Program-made: the position numbers and the translations under genes
Notes under the pieces: generated by a model
The model's input: the letters and a program-made list of their open reading frames with translations, nothing else
The model's database searches: none
Told to the model about the DNA's origin: nothing
Part shown: positions 48,700-57,422 of the stretch, one piece after another
Layout: each line of letters opens with the position of its first letter
Position numbering within the stretch: the stretch's first letter is position 1
Assembly: GCA_023957775.1 (NCBI GenBank)
Contig: JAMLGR010000014.1
Coordinates: 1-64,000, forward strand
Direction: 5' to 3'
Length of the DNA: 64,000 nt
From: Fimbriimonadaceae bacterium
GTDB lineage: Bacteria; Armatimonadota; Fimbriimonadia; Fimbriimonadales; Fimbriimonadaceae

Positions 48700-50030
48700 C
48701 AGACCATCCTCCCAAACCGTACCGGGACGCCGCTCGGATTCCCGAACAGCTCGCCGTCGCGCACCGCGACGGCCCCTCGCACCACCGTGTGGACGGGCCA
48801 CCCGCGGAGTCGCTCGCCCAAATAGGGGCTCCAGCCGCAGCGCGACGCGATCCACGACTGCTCGAGCACCCGCTCCGCCTCGAGGTCCACCACCGTCAAA
48901 TCGGCGTCCATGCCCTCCGCAAGGGCGCCCTTGCCCTCGATGGCGAAGAGTCGGACGGGCCCTTCGCTCACAGCCCTGACGAACTGCCCGAGGCCGAGAA
49001 CCCCCTGGCTGACCAGGGTGAGCATGACCGGCACGAGCGTTTGCACCCCGGGCATGCCGCTTGGGCTGAGGGGATACGGACGGGCCTTCTCCTCGACCAG
49101 ATGGGGCGCATGGTCGGTGCCCACGGTGTCGAACACGCCTGCGGCCAAGGCGGCCCTCAGCGCCGCCTGGTGCGTGGCGTCGCGCAGCGGCGGGTTCTGC
49201 TGCGCCCGCGTTCCAAGGCGCGTGTAGCAGTCCGGAGCCGCGAAGAACAGGTGCTGCGGGCAAACCTCGGCGCTGACGGGCAGGCCGCGGCGCTTGGCCT
49301 CGACGATCAGAGGGATCTCCTCCGCGGTGCTGACGTGCAGGATGTGGACGGGACGCCGCGTCTCCTCGCACATGCGGATCAAGCGCTCGGTTGCCAGCCG
49401 CGCACACTCGGAGTCGCGAATGAGCGGGTGTTGCTCGACCTTCGGATGCGCAAAGGCGGCGATCCGCTCCCTCAGGCGCGGCTCGTCCTCGGAGTGGACG
49501 GCGATTCGGCGGGTCCCCGACTTCAGCACGCGCAACACGTCGGGGTCCTCGCTCACGAGCAGGTCGCCGGTCGAACTGCCCATGAACAGCTTCACGCCGC
49601 ACGCTCCGGGAAGCGTTTCCAACTCGGCCAGGGCCTCGATGTTCTCGAGGGTCGCCCCGATGTAGAAGGCGTGATCGGTCCACGCCCTGCCCCGCGCCCG
49701 CGAGAGTTTGTCTTCGAGAGCCTCGCGGCTGACCGTCGGAGGAGTGGTGTTCGGCATCTCGAAAAGGGTGGTGACGCCCCCAAGCACCGCCGCGCGCGTT
49801 CCCGACGCGAGGTTCTCCTTTTGTTCCAGCCCCGGCTCCCGCATGTGCGTGTGGGAGTCGATCACACCCGGCAACACGGTCAGATGGGTGGCGTCGAGCA
49901 CTTCCGCGGCCGAGGCGTCGTCCAGGGCGCCCACGGCGGCGATCCGGCCTTCGGCGATGCCGATGTCGCCTTCGAACGTTCCGTTCGCCGTCGCCAGGGT
50001 GCCGCCGCGTACCAGGAGATCGAACTGCAC
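48699..50030 (-). CDS. pyrC: Dihydroorotase-type cyclic amidohydrolase
   Basis: The 443-residue protein is a class I dihydroorotase by pattern: [50 protein letters not shown] with the carboxylated Lys, [26 protein letters not shown] and [12 protein letters not shown]. Such enzymes close N-carbamoylaspartate to dihydroorotate in pyrimidine synthesis. Related allantoinases and dihydropyrimidinases are possible, but the REPG and MPNT motifs favour dihydroorotase. The start is a GTG at 50030 with CAGAAT six bases upstream. It is coupled to a DinB gene. Other pyr genes are not adjacent. Confidence 0.9.
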   Translation of the reverse strand: MQFDLLVRGGTLATANGTFEGDIGIAEGRIAAVGALDDASAAEVLDATHLTVLPGVIDSHTHMREPGLEQKENLASGTRAAVLGGVTTLFEMPNTTPPTVSREALEDKLSRARGRAWTDHAFYIGATLENIEALAELETLPGACGVKLFMGSSTGDLLVSEDPDVLRVLKSGTRRIAVHSEDEPRLRERIAAFAHPKVEQHPLIRDSECARLATERLIRMCEETRRPVHILHVSTAEEIPLIVEAKRRGLPVSAEVCPQHLFFAAPDCYTRLGTRAQQNPPLRDATHQAALRAALAAGVFDTVGTDHAPHLVEEKARPYPLSPSGMPGVQTLVPVMLTLVSQGVLGLGQFVRAVSEGPVRLFAIEGKGALAEGMDADLTVVDLEAERVLEQSWIASRCGWSPYLGERLRGWPVHTVVRGAVAVRDGELFGNPSGVPVRFGRMV

Positions 50031-50036
50031 GCTTCG

Positions 50037-50042
50037 ATTCTG
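50037..50042 (-). promoter_or_regulatory. -10 element of the dihydroorotase gene, leaderless type
   Basis: CAGAAT on the minus strand ends six bases before the GTG at 50030. The divergent -10 at 50056-50061 is only 14 bases away, so the two promoters are back to back. Confidence 0.4.
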
Positions 50043-50055
50043 GCACGCCCCTTCC

Positions 50056-50061
50056 GATAAT
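50056..50061 (+). promoter_or_regulatory. -10 element, near-leaderless
   Basis: GATAAT within TTCCGATAATTC ends nine bases before the ATG at 50071, the same block and spacing as at 30293. Confidence 0.5.
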
Positions 50062-50070
50062 TCCCTTGAG

Positions 50071-50871
50071 ATGCTCTTGTCCTTTGCGGCCGCCTTCGCG
50101 GTCCTGCGTCCCATCGCGTTCCCTCCAAGCCCCATCCCGCACGAGGTGAGGCGGGGCGCGGCCCTGTACATGGCGGGGAAGGGGATCGATCGGACACGGG
50201 AGGAGGACCGGGCCATCCTCGGCGTGTGGTTCGACGGCCGCATCAAGCGCGACGTGGAAGAGGCGCTTTGGGTCTCGCCTTCGTTCGTCTCACGATGGCT
50301 CGGGTACCTCGAAGCCAAGGAGAAGTGGTTTCCCGGCGAGATCCAGTTGCGGTGGGACGCCGTGCGGACCCTGTTCGACGGGCGGATCGTGCTGGTCGTT
50401 CACCTCTCCGCCTATCCGAAGTGGGTGGATCCGGACTACGGCTTGACAGGCAAGGGTGACCCTGCGGAGGTCGATGACGTGCGTTTCTTGGTGACCGCGG
50501 GCGGCGACCTACCGGAAGCAGGCGCCTTTGGATCGCCCTACCGTGCGGAAATCCAATGGGCGCACCCTCGCCCGCAACCTACGTTGACCGAGCCCCATGC
50601 GGCCCTCCTCCTGCGCGAGCAGGCCCGCTCGGCGGGTCCGCTCGAGCGTAGGGACTGGGTCGATGCGATGCCGTTCCTCCAGGCGATGGTCCCCGAGTTT
50701 CGGCAACCCTCGGGGCTGCAGGGAATTCGGTTGGGTGGATTTCACTCCGCCTGGTACCTGCTGGATCTTCCCGCGTCGGAGGCGGTGCGCCGGTCGCGAT
50801 CGTTCGCCGTGCGCGTGTTCAGCCCACGCAAGGAGCGTGTCGCCCGCTTCGAACTGATGAGCGGTCGCTAG
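50071..50871 (+). CDS. Hypothetical exported protein, 266 aa
   Basis: The protein has a short hydrophobic N-terminus (MLLSFAAAFAVLRPIAF) that may be a signal peptide, then a mixed alpha/beta domain with ILGVWFDGRIKRDVEEALWV, LRWDAVRTLFDGRIVLVVHL and a region with VDDVRFLVTAGGD. It is rich in Arg and Trp. I do not recognise the family. The start is chosen from the GATAAT element and not from an earlier in-frame extension. Its TAG stop overlaps the stop of the convergent C1 peptidase gene in a four-base CTAG. Confidence 0.7.
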   Translation: MLLSFAAAFAVLRPIAFPPSPIPHEVRRGAALYMAGKGIDRTREEDRAILGVWFDGRIKRDVEEALWVSPSFVSRWLGYLEAKEKWFPGEIQLRWDAVRTLFDGRIVLVVHLSAYPKWVDPDYGLTGKGDPAEVDDVRFLVTAGGDLPEAGAFGSPYRAEIQWAHPRPQPTLTEPHAALLLREQARSAGPLERRDWVDAMPFLQAMVPEFRQPSGLQGIRLGGFHSAWYLLDLPASEAVRRSRSFAVRVFSPRKERVARFELMSGR

Positions 50872-52226
50872 GCCAGCGACCCCATCGGATCCCACGGATC
50901 CAGTTCGATGGGTTCCTGCTCGAGCACGGCCCTCACCTCGTCGGACACGTGGCGCTGATCGACGACGACCTCGTACATGTACTCGTCGAACCACCGGTCG
51001 GTCATCTGAAGGTAGCCCTTGTCGCCGCACTTGTCGCCCCACGAGTTCTCGACCCGCCACTTCAGCGGCCGTCCCGCCTCGTCGAGGTCGACCCCGGTGA
51101 ACACCATGGCGTGCGTCATCTGCGATTGGCCGTAGCTGAGCCGTCCCGCCTTGTCGATCGTCGGCGTCACGCCGTAGAGCAGCGCCGTGTCGTGGATCTC
51201 AAGGTCCATCACGCCGAGGTCGCGGTCGAGATGCTTGCCCACATCGTTGCCGAACCACACGGGCTCGCCGTCGACGAGCTGGGCGATCGCCGCCCGCTTC
51301 ATCACGGGCATCTCGACGTTCACGTAGGCGATGGGATCGCCTCCGACGACGTTGCCCAGATACTGGACCGTGTAGAGGCGGTTGAACGGGTGCTGAGGCC
51401 TCGGATCGTGGATGAGGCAGATCTTCTGATCGAGATCCGCGTGCAGGTGGCGCTCGTAGAACTCCTGCGGTGTGATTTCGCCATCGCGCACGAACGCGCG
51501 GTCTTTGTCCCGCCACTGCCAATGGAAGCGTGTCGGGGGCTCTCCCAGGTGCACCGCGAGCATCCGGTACACGTCCTTCATCGCCGCGTTCTTCGTGGCG
51601 CGCAGAGCGTCCTCGGAACTCCCTTCCGAAGCCATGCGGCGCAATCTCCACGCGGCGTCCCGAAGCACGTGGGTGACTTGAAACACCATGGGACCGGTCG
51701 CGCTGCTGCTGTCGGTTTCGGGCATCACGGTCTTGGGAACCACTCCGTACTTCTTCACGAGGCTCACGAACATGTGCCACTGCCCCCCGTCTTGAATGGG
51801 CGAAGCCAGCAGCCAACTGAGGAGGCGACTGCCCTCCGGCTCCTCGAGGGTGCCCAAGATGGACTCGAGGAAGAAGTTCGCCTTTTCAAACTTGTCCCAG
51901 AACGTCAGGTAGCTCTGGCTGAGCTCGAACTCATCGCCCACGTTCATGTTCGATCGGGCTTGGGCTCGGAGCGTGTTGAGCGCGGCGAACAGCCAGCACC
52001 GGCCGCTCTGGTTCTGGGAGGTGCTCGCGCCCTCCTTGAGGTGATGGCTGAACGAGTGGTCGACGAGGACGACCCGGCTGCGGTTCAGGGCCGCCTTGGC
52101 GAGGGGCGTCGTGCATAGGGCGTTCATCGCCTGACGGTTGCGGGGATCGCTGGCAAAGGCCGTGCGGCACTCTGCGAGCATGTGGGCATCGAGTTCAACC
52201 GAGCGGGCGGCGGGAGTAGTGGCCAT
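50868..52226 (-). CDS. C1B aminopeptidase (PepC/bleomycin hydrolase type)
   Basis: The ~452-residue protein is a papain-like cysteine aminopeptidase of the C1B group, usually a cytosolic hexamer. Catalytic residues lie in NQSGRCWLFAALN (Gln and Cys), QMTHAMVFTGV (His) and VENSWGDKCGDKGY (Asn). Other family blocks are FELSQSYLTFWDKFEKANFF, DGGQWHMFVSLVKKYGVVPK and MPETDSSSATG. The C-terminal residues that gate the active site end in DPWDPMGSLA. An ATG at 52247 is an equally possible start. A terminator hairpin of the upstream small gene lies before it. Confidence 0.93.
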   Translation of the reverse strand: MATTPAARSVELDAHMLAECRTAFASDPRNRQAMNALCTTPLAKAALNRSRVVLVDHSFSHHLKEGASTSQNQSGRCWLFAALNTLRAQARSNMNVGDEFELSQSYLTFWDKFEKANFFLESILGTLEEPEGSRLLSWLLASPIQDGGQWHMFVSLVKKYGVVPKTVMPETDSSSATGPMVFQVTHVLRDAAWRLRRMASEGSSEDALRATKNAAMKDVYRMLAVHLGEPPTRFHWQWRDKDRAFVRDGEITPQEFYERHLHADLDQKICLIHDPRPQHPFNRLYTVQYLGNVVGGDPIAYVNVEMPVMKRAAIAQLVDGEPVWFGNDVGKHLDRDLGVMDLEIHDTALLYGVTPTIDKAGRLSYGQSQMTHAMVFTGVDLDEAGRPLKWRVENSWGDKCGDKGYLQMTDRWFDEYMYEVVVDQRHVSDEVRAVLEQEPIELDPWDPMGSLA

Positions 52227-52261
52227 GCCGATTGGTTTGACGCGCATCCGACGGAGTCCTG

Positions 52262-52305
52262 CCATGAAGGAAAAGGGCCGACCCCACAGCAGCGTGGAGC
52301 CGGCC
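52262..52305 (-). terminator. Minus-strand terminator after the 30-residue gene
   Basis: On the minus strand GGCCGGCTCCAC pairs with GTGGGGTCGGCC with two G-U wobbles and is followed by CTTTTCCTT. It fits an RNA read in the direction of the small gene at 52420. Confidence 0.7.
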
Positions 52306-52327
52306 GGCACAGGAGGATGGCGCGGGT

Positions 52328-52420
52328 TTACAGCTCTTCGGACGTGGAGTCCTTCAACAGACCCCAAGCGCCCGCAACCGACGCAAGACCCACAGCCACG
52401 ATGGCGAGACTAAAGAGCAT
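52328..52420 (-). CDS. Small membrane peptide, 30 aa
   Basis: The gene encodes one membrane helix (LFSLAIVAVGLASVAGAWGL) and a short acidic tail (DSTSEEL). GGGAGAG lies three to nine bases before the ATG, one of the best ribosome sites in the window, and a terminator lies after the stop codon. A start, stop, ribosome site and terminator in one orientation support a real gene. The function is unknown. A structural small membrane protein or a toxin-type peptide are possible. Confidence 0.6.
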   Translation of the reverse strand: MLFSLAIVAVGLASVAGAWGLLKDSTSEEL

Positions 52421-52565
52421 TCTTCTCTCCCAGATTTGGTGCCACCCAAGGGAGATTTCGGTCGAATGCGGCGCGCCGTTCCCGTGCCTTCTACCGGCAC
52501 CGGACGAATCCGGCATCCTTGCTGACCGCAAGCCTACCGACGGTGGTCTTACGGGCGCGGGGGTC

Positions 52566-52571
52566 CATAAT
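52566..52571 (+). promoter_or_regulatory. -10 element of metH, leaderless type
   Basis: CATAAT ends six bases before the ATG at 52578. A homologue-like opening (WDGAMGTQIQ) begins 17 residues later, in line with this start. Confidence 0.5.
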
Positions 52572-52577
52572 GGTCTT

Positions 52578-54533
52578 ATGAAGTTGGAATCCGCCCTGCT
52601 GGACGTCCTCGCCGAGCGCGTCTTGGTGTGGGACGGTGCCATGGGCACGCAGATCCAGGCTGCCGGACTGGTGGAGGCAGACTTCGTGCTTCGGGAGGGT
52701 CAAGCTGCCGGTCCGGAGTCCACGGCAGCGTGCGCGCGTTTGGGGGGCCGCACCTTGGAGGGCTGCAACGAACTGCTCTCGCTCACGCGCCCGGACGCGA
52801 TCGAGGCGATCCATGCCCGCTACTTCGAGGCGGGGGCCGACCTCGTGGAGACCAACACGTTCGGCGCGACTTCCATCGTGCTCGCCGAGTACGAGATCGC
52901 CGAGTTGGAGTACGAGTTGGCACTCGCCTCGGCACGGATCGCCGCTCGGACGGCCCAACGCTATTCGACCCCCGCGAAACCTCGCTTCGTCGTGGGGGCT
53001 CTCGGGCCCGGCACCAAGCTCGTCAGCTTGGGCCAAACGAGTTGGGCCGAGTTGGAGCACACCTACGGCCGTGCTTTCCTGGGATTGCTCGAAGGCGGCG
53101 CAGACGCGCTGATGCTGGAGACGCTGCAGGACCTCCTGATGGTCAAGGCGGGCATCGTCGCGGCGGAGAGGGCGATGGCCGAGTCGGGGCGACGGGTGCC
53201 GCTGTTCGTGCAGGTCACCATGGAGCAGACGGGCACGATGCTCATGGGCACCGAGATCGGGGCGGCTCTCAACATGCTCGAGGCGTTTCCCTCCGTCAGC
53301 GCGATCGGCATCAACTGCGCGACGGGGCCGGTCGAGATGGCGCCCCACGTGCGCTTCCTCGGGAACAACAGCACCCGCCCCTTGAGCATCCAGCCCAACG
53401 CGGGTCTCCCGCAGATGAAGGCGGGTCAGGCCGTGTACAAGCTGACTCCGGAGGAGTTGGCTTCGCACCACGACCGATTCGTCCGGGACCACGGGGCGGC
53501 GCTTTGCGGCGGCTGCTGCGGCACGACGCCAGAGCACATCCGCGCCGTGGCCGGGGAGGTCGGCGGTCGGGCGCATTCCGCGGATTGCCACTGGCTCCGC
53601 GTTCTGGGCGTCTTTCCAGGTTTCGATTTCGAGATCCGTGGCGAGGAGCAGGAGGCGGCGTTCGCCCTCGTGGGGTGTTCGAGCCTCTACCAGTTCCAAC
53701 CGTATCGGCAGGACACGAGCTTCCTCATTGTCGGCGAGAAGACCAACGCCAACGGAAGCAAAGCGTTCCGCGAGATGCTGGCCGCGGAGAACTGGGAGGG
53801 GCTCACGGAGCTGGCGCGCGAACTCGAGGGCGAGGGGTCGCACGTGCTGGACGTCTGTACCGCGTATGTGGGCCGCGACGAGGAGCGGGACATGCGGACG
53901 CTGCTTTCGCACTACAACCGCCAGGTCACGGTTCCCCTGATGATCGACTCGACCGAGGTCAACGTGATCGAGGCGTCGCTGCAGCACCTTGCCGGCAAGC
54001 CCATCGTGAACTCGGTGAACTACGAAGACGGGGGCGAACGGCTGGAACGGGTGTTGGCGCTGTGTCGCCGTTACGGAGCGGCCGTCGTCGCCCTGACGAT
54101 CGACGAGGAGGGCATGGCCAAGACCGTGGAGCGCAAGGTCGCCGTGGCCGAGCGGATTCTCGCCCGGACGCGCGGGCACGGGATCGCGGACCACGACGTT
54201 TTCATGGATTGCCTCACGTTCACGCTCGGTTCGGGCGACGAGGAGTTCCGCGAAGCGGGGAAGGCGACGATCGAGGCCATTGCCGAGTTGCGAAAGCGGC
54301 ACCCGAACGCCAACACGATCCTCGGGGTGAGCAACATCAGCTTCGGCTTGCGGCCGGCCGCGCGCCAAGTTCTGAACTCGGCGTTCCTGCACTACGCCCT
54401 CGAGGCGGGGCTCACAAGCGCGATCGTGCACTTCTCGAAGATCCAACCCGAGAACAAGATCGAGCCCGAGGTGTGGAAGATCGCCACGGACCTTGTTTAC
54501 GATCGACGGGAATACGCCGAAGTCGCGGGGTAG
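52578..54533 (+). CDS. metH: Methionine synthase, homocysteine and folate modules only
   Basis: The 651-residue protein has the first two modules of cobalamin-dependent methionine synthase. Residues 1-~325 bind homocysteine with zinc cysteines in GINCATG and CGGCCGTTP and include VWDGAMGTQIQ and VETNTFGAT. Residues ~355-650 form the methyl-THF (pterin) module with SFLIVGEKTNANGSKAFREM, LDVCTAYVGRDE, IDSTEVNVIEA, NSVNYEDG and LGVSNISFGL. The protein stops at YDRREYAEVAG where full MetH would continue into the B12-binding module (~1200 residues in total). No continuation exists in other frames, so this is a split or truncated form. Cytosolic. Confidence 0.9.
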   Translation: MKLESALLDVLAERVLVWDGAMGTQIQAAGLVEADFVLREGQAAGPESTAACARLGGRTLEGCNELLSLTRPDAIEAIHARYFEAGADLVETNTFGATSIVLAEYEIAELEYELALASARIAARTAQRYSTPAKPRFVVGALGPGTKLVSLGQTSWAELEHTYGRAFLGLLEGGADALMLETLQDLLMVKAGIVAAERAMAESGRRVPLFVQVTMEQTGTMLMGTEIGAALNMLEAFPSVSAIGINCATGPVEMAPHVRFLGNNSTRPLSIQPNAGLPQMKAGQAVYKLTPEELASHHDRFVRDHGAALCGGCCGTTPEHIRAVAGEVGGRAHSADCHWLRVLGVFPGFDFEIRGEEQEAAFALVGCSSLYQFQPYRQDTSFLIVGEKTNANGSKAFREMLAAENWEGLTELARELEGEGSHVLDVCTAYVGRDEERDMRTLLSHYNRQVTVPLMIDSTEVNVIEASLQHLAGKPIVNSVNYEDGGERLERVLALCRRYGAAVVALTIDEEGMAKTVERKVAVAERILARTRGHGIADHDVFMDCLTFTLGSGDEEFREAGKATIEAIAELRKRHPNANTILGVSNISFGLRPAARQVLNSAFLHYALEAGLTSAIVHFSKIQPENKIEPEVWKIATDLVYDRREYAEVAG

Positions 54534-54536
54534 CAT
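54531..54536 (+). promoter_or_regulatory. -10 element formed by the metH stop codon
   Basis: TAGCAT, whose TAG is the metH stop codon, ends six bases before the ATG of the FKBP gene. Confidence 0.45.
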
Positions 54537-54542
54537 CCACCC

Positions 54543-55247
54543 ATGCTGATTTTCGGCCTTGCTCTAGCCGCCCTGTCGATTGCGGGCGTGCCCCAAGATC
54601 CGCCCGCGGCCGTCCTCGGCGACGAGGTGACCGTCGGGTTCAAAGCCACTTCCGGCGAAACCGTTGTGGACTCGACGGAGGAGCGGCCGCCGCTCGTCCT
54701 CGAACTGGGCAAGCGCGATCTGATCCAGGGGTACGTCCAACTGCCCATGCCATCGCTCGACAAGGGCATCGTCGGCATGCACGTCGGCGACTCGCGGACC
54801 ATCGAGGTTCCCGGCTCCGAACTGTTTCCAGGGCTGCAGGTGGGCGGGCTGAAGTCGGACGCGCCGATGAAGTTCGAAGTCAAGTTGCTCTACCTTCAGA
54901 AGCCAGGCGCGACTCCCGCCATCGCGATCGAGGAGTTGGCGCCCGGCGAGGGGCCCGAGGCAAAGGCCGGCGATTCGGTGGAGGTCCACTACCGGGGCAC
55001 GTTCCTCAACGGTGTGGGATTTGACAACTCGTACGACCGGGGCCAGCCGTTCACGGTGAAGCTCGGGGGCGGCCAGGTGATCAAGGGGTTCGACCAGGGG
55101 TTGGTCGGCATGAAGACGGGTGGCAAGCGGCGCGTGACGATCCCGTACCAGCTCGCCTACGGCGCGCAGGGAAGGGGCGGGGGCATGCCCCCGAAGAGCA
55201 CCCTCGTGTTCGAGTTGGAAGTGATGTCGATCAAGTCGGGCCAGTAA
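54543..55247 (+). CDS. Tandem FKBP-type peptidyl-prolyl isomerase
   Basis: The 234-residue protein has an N-terminal hydrophobic leader (MLIFGLALAALSIAGVPQ), a first degenerate FKBP-like domain (about 25-115: LVLELGKRDLIQGYVQLP and GIVGMHVGDSRTIEVPG) and a canonical second FKBP domain (about 125-232: DSVEVHYRGTFLNG, FTVKLGGGQVIKGFDQGLVG, RRVTIPYQLAYGAQG and PPKSTLVFELEVM). It probably folds exported proteins in the periplasm. The leader is short, so a cytosolic location cannot be excluded. Its start overlaps a -10 built on the metH stop codon. It converges on rpsT with a three-base gap. Confidence 0.9.
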   Translation: MLIFGLALAALSIAGVPQDPPAAVLGDEVTVGFKATSGETVVDSTEERPPLVLELGKRDLIQGYVQLPMPSLDKGIVGMHVGDSRTIEVPGSELFPGLQVGGLKSDAPMKFEVKLLYLQKPGATPAIAIEELAPGEGPEAKAGDSVEVHYRGTFLNGVGFDNSYDRGQPFTVKLGGGQVIKGFDQGLVGMKTGGKRRVTIPYQLAYGAQGRGGGMPPKSTLVFELEVMSIKSGQ

Positions 55248-55250
55248 CGG

Positions 55251-55520
55251 CTACTTCTTGAGCGCCGCGTTGGCGGCCTTGGCGACGCGCGACTTGCGTC
55301 GTGCGGCGGCGTTCTTGTGGATGATGCCGCGCTGAACGGCCTTGTCCAACGACTTGATCGCCACGACCAGCGCCTGGGCGGTCGCCTCGGAATCACCGGC
55401 GGCCGCAGCGACCTTGGTCTTCTTGATGTGCGTCTTCAGCGCGCTGCGCACGCCTTGGTTCACGAGGCGCTTGCGCTCGCTGCGCTTGATGTCTTTCTTG
55501 CTCGACTTGATGTTTGCCAT
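55251..55520 (-). CDS. rpsT: Small ribosomal subunit protein bS20
   Basis: The 89-residue, highly basic protein begins MANIKSSKKDIKRSERKRL and has NQGVRSALKTHIKK and GIIHKNAAARRKSRVAKAAN, the standard bS20 signature. It binds 16S rRNA in early assembly. The start is the family start, although no good ribosome site is seen. It lies 27 bases downstream of the 606-residue gene on the same strand, so the two may be cotranscribed. Confidence 0.98.
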   Translation of the reverse strand: MANIKSSKKDIKRSERKRLVNQGVRSALKTHIKKTKVAAAAGDSEATAQALVVAIKSLDKAVQRGIIHKNAAARRKSRVAKAANAALKK

Positions 55521-55547
55521 AAGATTCCAATCCGGGAGGATACCCGA

Positions 55548-57368
55548 CTACTTCTTCACCACGAACTTGCGCTTCGTCTTGTCGAAGCCCTGGTCGTACT
55601 TCTTCGCGTCGTAGTGCCACACCGGCGATCCAGAGCGCTGATAGAAGCAAAGGTAGCTGCTGAGGAGGGAGGCCACGAGGCGGCGGGACGTGCGTCGCAC
55701 CACGTTGACCTCGGCGAGGATGGTTAGGAAGTCCGCGCCCTTGGGCCAGTGGCCCATGACCTCGACCAGGACGTCGAGGGTGCTCATGCCGTCGGCTCGG
55801 GTCTGGATCTCGCGAAGCTCTTCCATTCTCTGGGAGCTGATGTAGACGACGGGGTCGGTCTGCTCGAGCCAGGCGAACTCCAACACATTGGGTTTGGCGG
55901 TCTTCGTCAGGCTGAAGACGGCGCCGCTCTCCACCGGCTGCTCGTACCACCAGTCGATCAGGTTGTAGATCAGCCGCGCTTCGTTGTTCATCCACGCCTG
56001 GAGCTCCCGGCCTTCCGGATCGATGAGAATCAGCTCTTGGATGGTGGGTTCGGTGTCGAGCCAGTTCGTGGGGATCTGGCACATAGGGAATGTGCCCAGT
56101 TCGCGGTGGATCGACTTCAGCACGAGCCGAAGTTGCTCCGGCATCGTCTTGGGCGCGGGTTGGATCTCCTCGTCGAGGACGTCCGTGGCCAACGGGTGGG
56201 AAAGCAGTTTGCGCAGCGAACTGGAGAGTCCGTCGTCGGTCAGTTCCACGTCGATGCGTTCGCCCTCTTCGTCGGTGAACTCCGTTTGCACGAACTGGAA
56301 CGGCTCGGGCACCGAGTAGATGAAGTCGGGAGCGGTGTTCGGTTTTCGGAACCGGTCCGCACCGACCCACCACACTTCCGGTTCGCCCTGGAGCGCCGCC
56401 ATCACGTTCGCCATGTCGTCGGGGAACGTCTTGGTGCCCGGCGTGATCTCGTACATCTCCTCGAGCAGCGACGTCGCGGTCAGCGTCGCATCGCTGGCGA
56501 CGATCTTCTTGACCATGGTCTCCACGTCGGTGAGTTTGACCTCGATGGGGGCGGCATCCTCGACCTCGATGGTCGGGGCGATCTTGTCGGCGAGTTTCAC
56601 CGTGGCGGACACCCATTTCTTCGTTTCCGCCTCGGGGTAGATCTTGCCGTCGGCGGCGAAGATATAGCCTGGCACCGAGAGCAGTTCCGCGAAGAACTTG
56701 CGCGCGTCGAAAACGAGCGTCGTGCGGGGGTCTTGGCTGTCGATCTCGCTCCACGCGACGGCTCCAATGGCCTTGGCACGCATCGGCGCGGCCTTCTCCA
56801 GGGCCGTTGCGGCCGCGCCCGGCTTGCGCCAAGCGATGCCCTTGAGGAGTTTCTTGGCCTCCTCGAACTCTTCGACGGACAAGTCGTTGAGGGCAAGGGC
56901 GCGCTCGATGGTTTCGTCGCTGGCGAGGAAGCCCCACGACGCCAGGGCGACGTCGCCCGTCTTCGTCGCGACGAACAGGGGGCTGACGTCGACCAACCGC
57001 GTCAGCGGCGCCTCGATGGACTCGGGCTCCACGTCTCGGACGAGTGCGACCTCTTGAATCAGGAGGGGGAGCGGCATCGGTCCGCCAAAGCGCTCCACGA
57101 CGAGGTGGACGGCCGCCGCGAACGGGCGTCCGGCTCCCTCGACTCGGGCTGCGGGAATCCACCGCCGCTCGAAGTAGACAAATCGGCCGGGATTCGAGGC
57201 TAGCATCGACCGAACGGTCGTGAGGTTGATTCCGTGCGGTTTGAGTTTATCGGCGAGTTCGCCCAGCTTGAGCGCAGACTCCATCTCGGTGAGTTTTTCG
57301 AGGATGAGACGGTCCACGTAAGAGCGGGCGAACAGTTCTTCGGGCTTGAAGTCGATGGTCTTTGCCAA
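55548..57368 (-). CDS. Unknown protein with repeated winged-helix-like segments, about 606 aa
   Basis: I do not recognise this protein. It has three segments that look like winged-helix modules: about 18-75 (ILEKLTEMESALKLGELADK, then VRSMLASNPGRFVYFERRWI), about 85-150 (LPLLIQEVALVRDV, SPLFVATKTGDVALASWGF) and about 275-340 (LLEEMYEITPGTKTFPDDMA, PEVWWVGADRFRKP). The second half is acidic with many Trp and ends in a Lys-rich tail (TKRKFVVKK). A nucleic-acid-related role is a guess from these folds. The start is a TTG at 57368 with GAGGA upstream; no Met lies nearer, and the frame upstream runs into a heptamer array. Confidence 0.7.
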   Translation of the reverse strand: MAKTIDFKPEELFARSYVDRLILEKLTEMESALKLGELADKLKPHGINLTTVRSMLASNPGRFVYFERRWIPAARVEGAGRPFAAAVHLVVERFGGPMPLPLLIQEVALVRDVEPESIEAPLTRLVDVSPLFVATKTGDVALASWGFLASDETIERALALNDLSVEEFEEAKKLLKGIAWRKPGAAATALEKAAPMRAKAIGAVAWSEIDSQDPRTTLVFDARKFFAELLSVPGYIFAADGKIYPEAETKKWVSATVKLADKIAPTIEVEDAAPIEVKLTDVETMVKKIVASDATLTATSLLEEMYEITPGTKTFPDDMANVMAALQGEPEVWWVGADRFRKPNTAPDFIYSVPEPFQFVQTEFTDEEGERIDVELTDDGLSSSLRKLLSHPLATDVLDEEIQPAPKTMPEQLRLVLKSIHRELGTFPMCQIPTNWLDTEPTIQELILIDPEGRELQAWMNNEARLIYNLIDWWYEQPVESGAVFSLTKTAKPNVLEFAWLEQTDPVVYISSQRMEELREIQTRADGMSTLDVLVEVMGHWPKGADFLTILAEVNVVRRTSRRLVASLLSSYLCFYQRSGSPVWHYDAKKYDQGFDKTKRKFVVKK

Positions 57369-57422
57369 GGGTAGGGTCCTCGCATCGAAAACGGGCTCGA
57401 CGCAAACGGGGATTATACCTTG

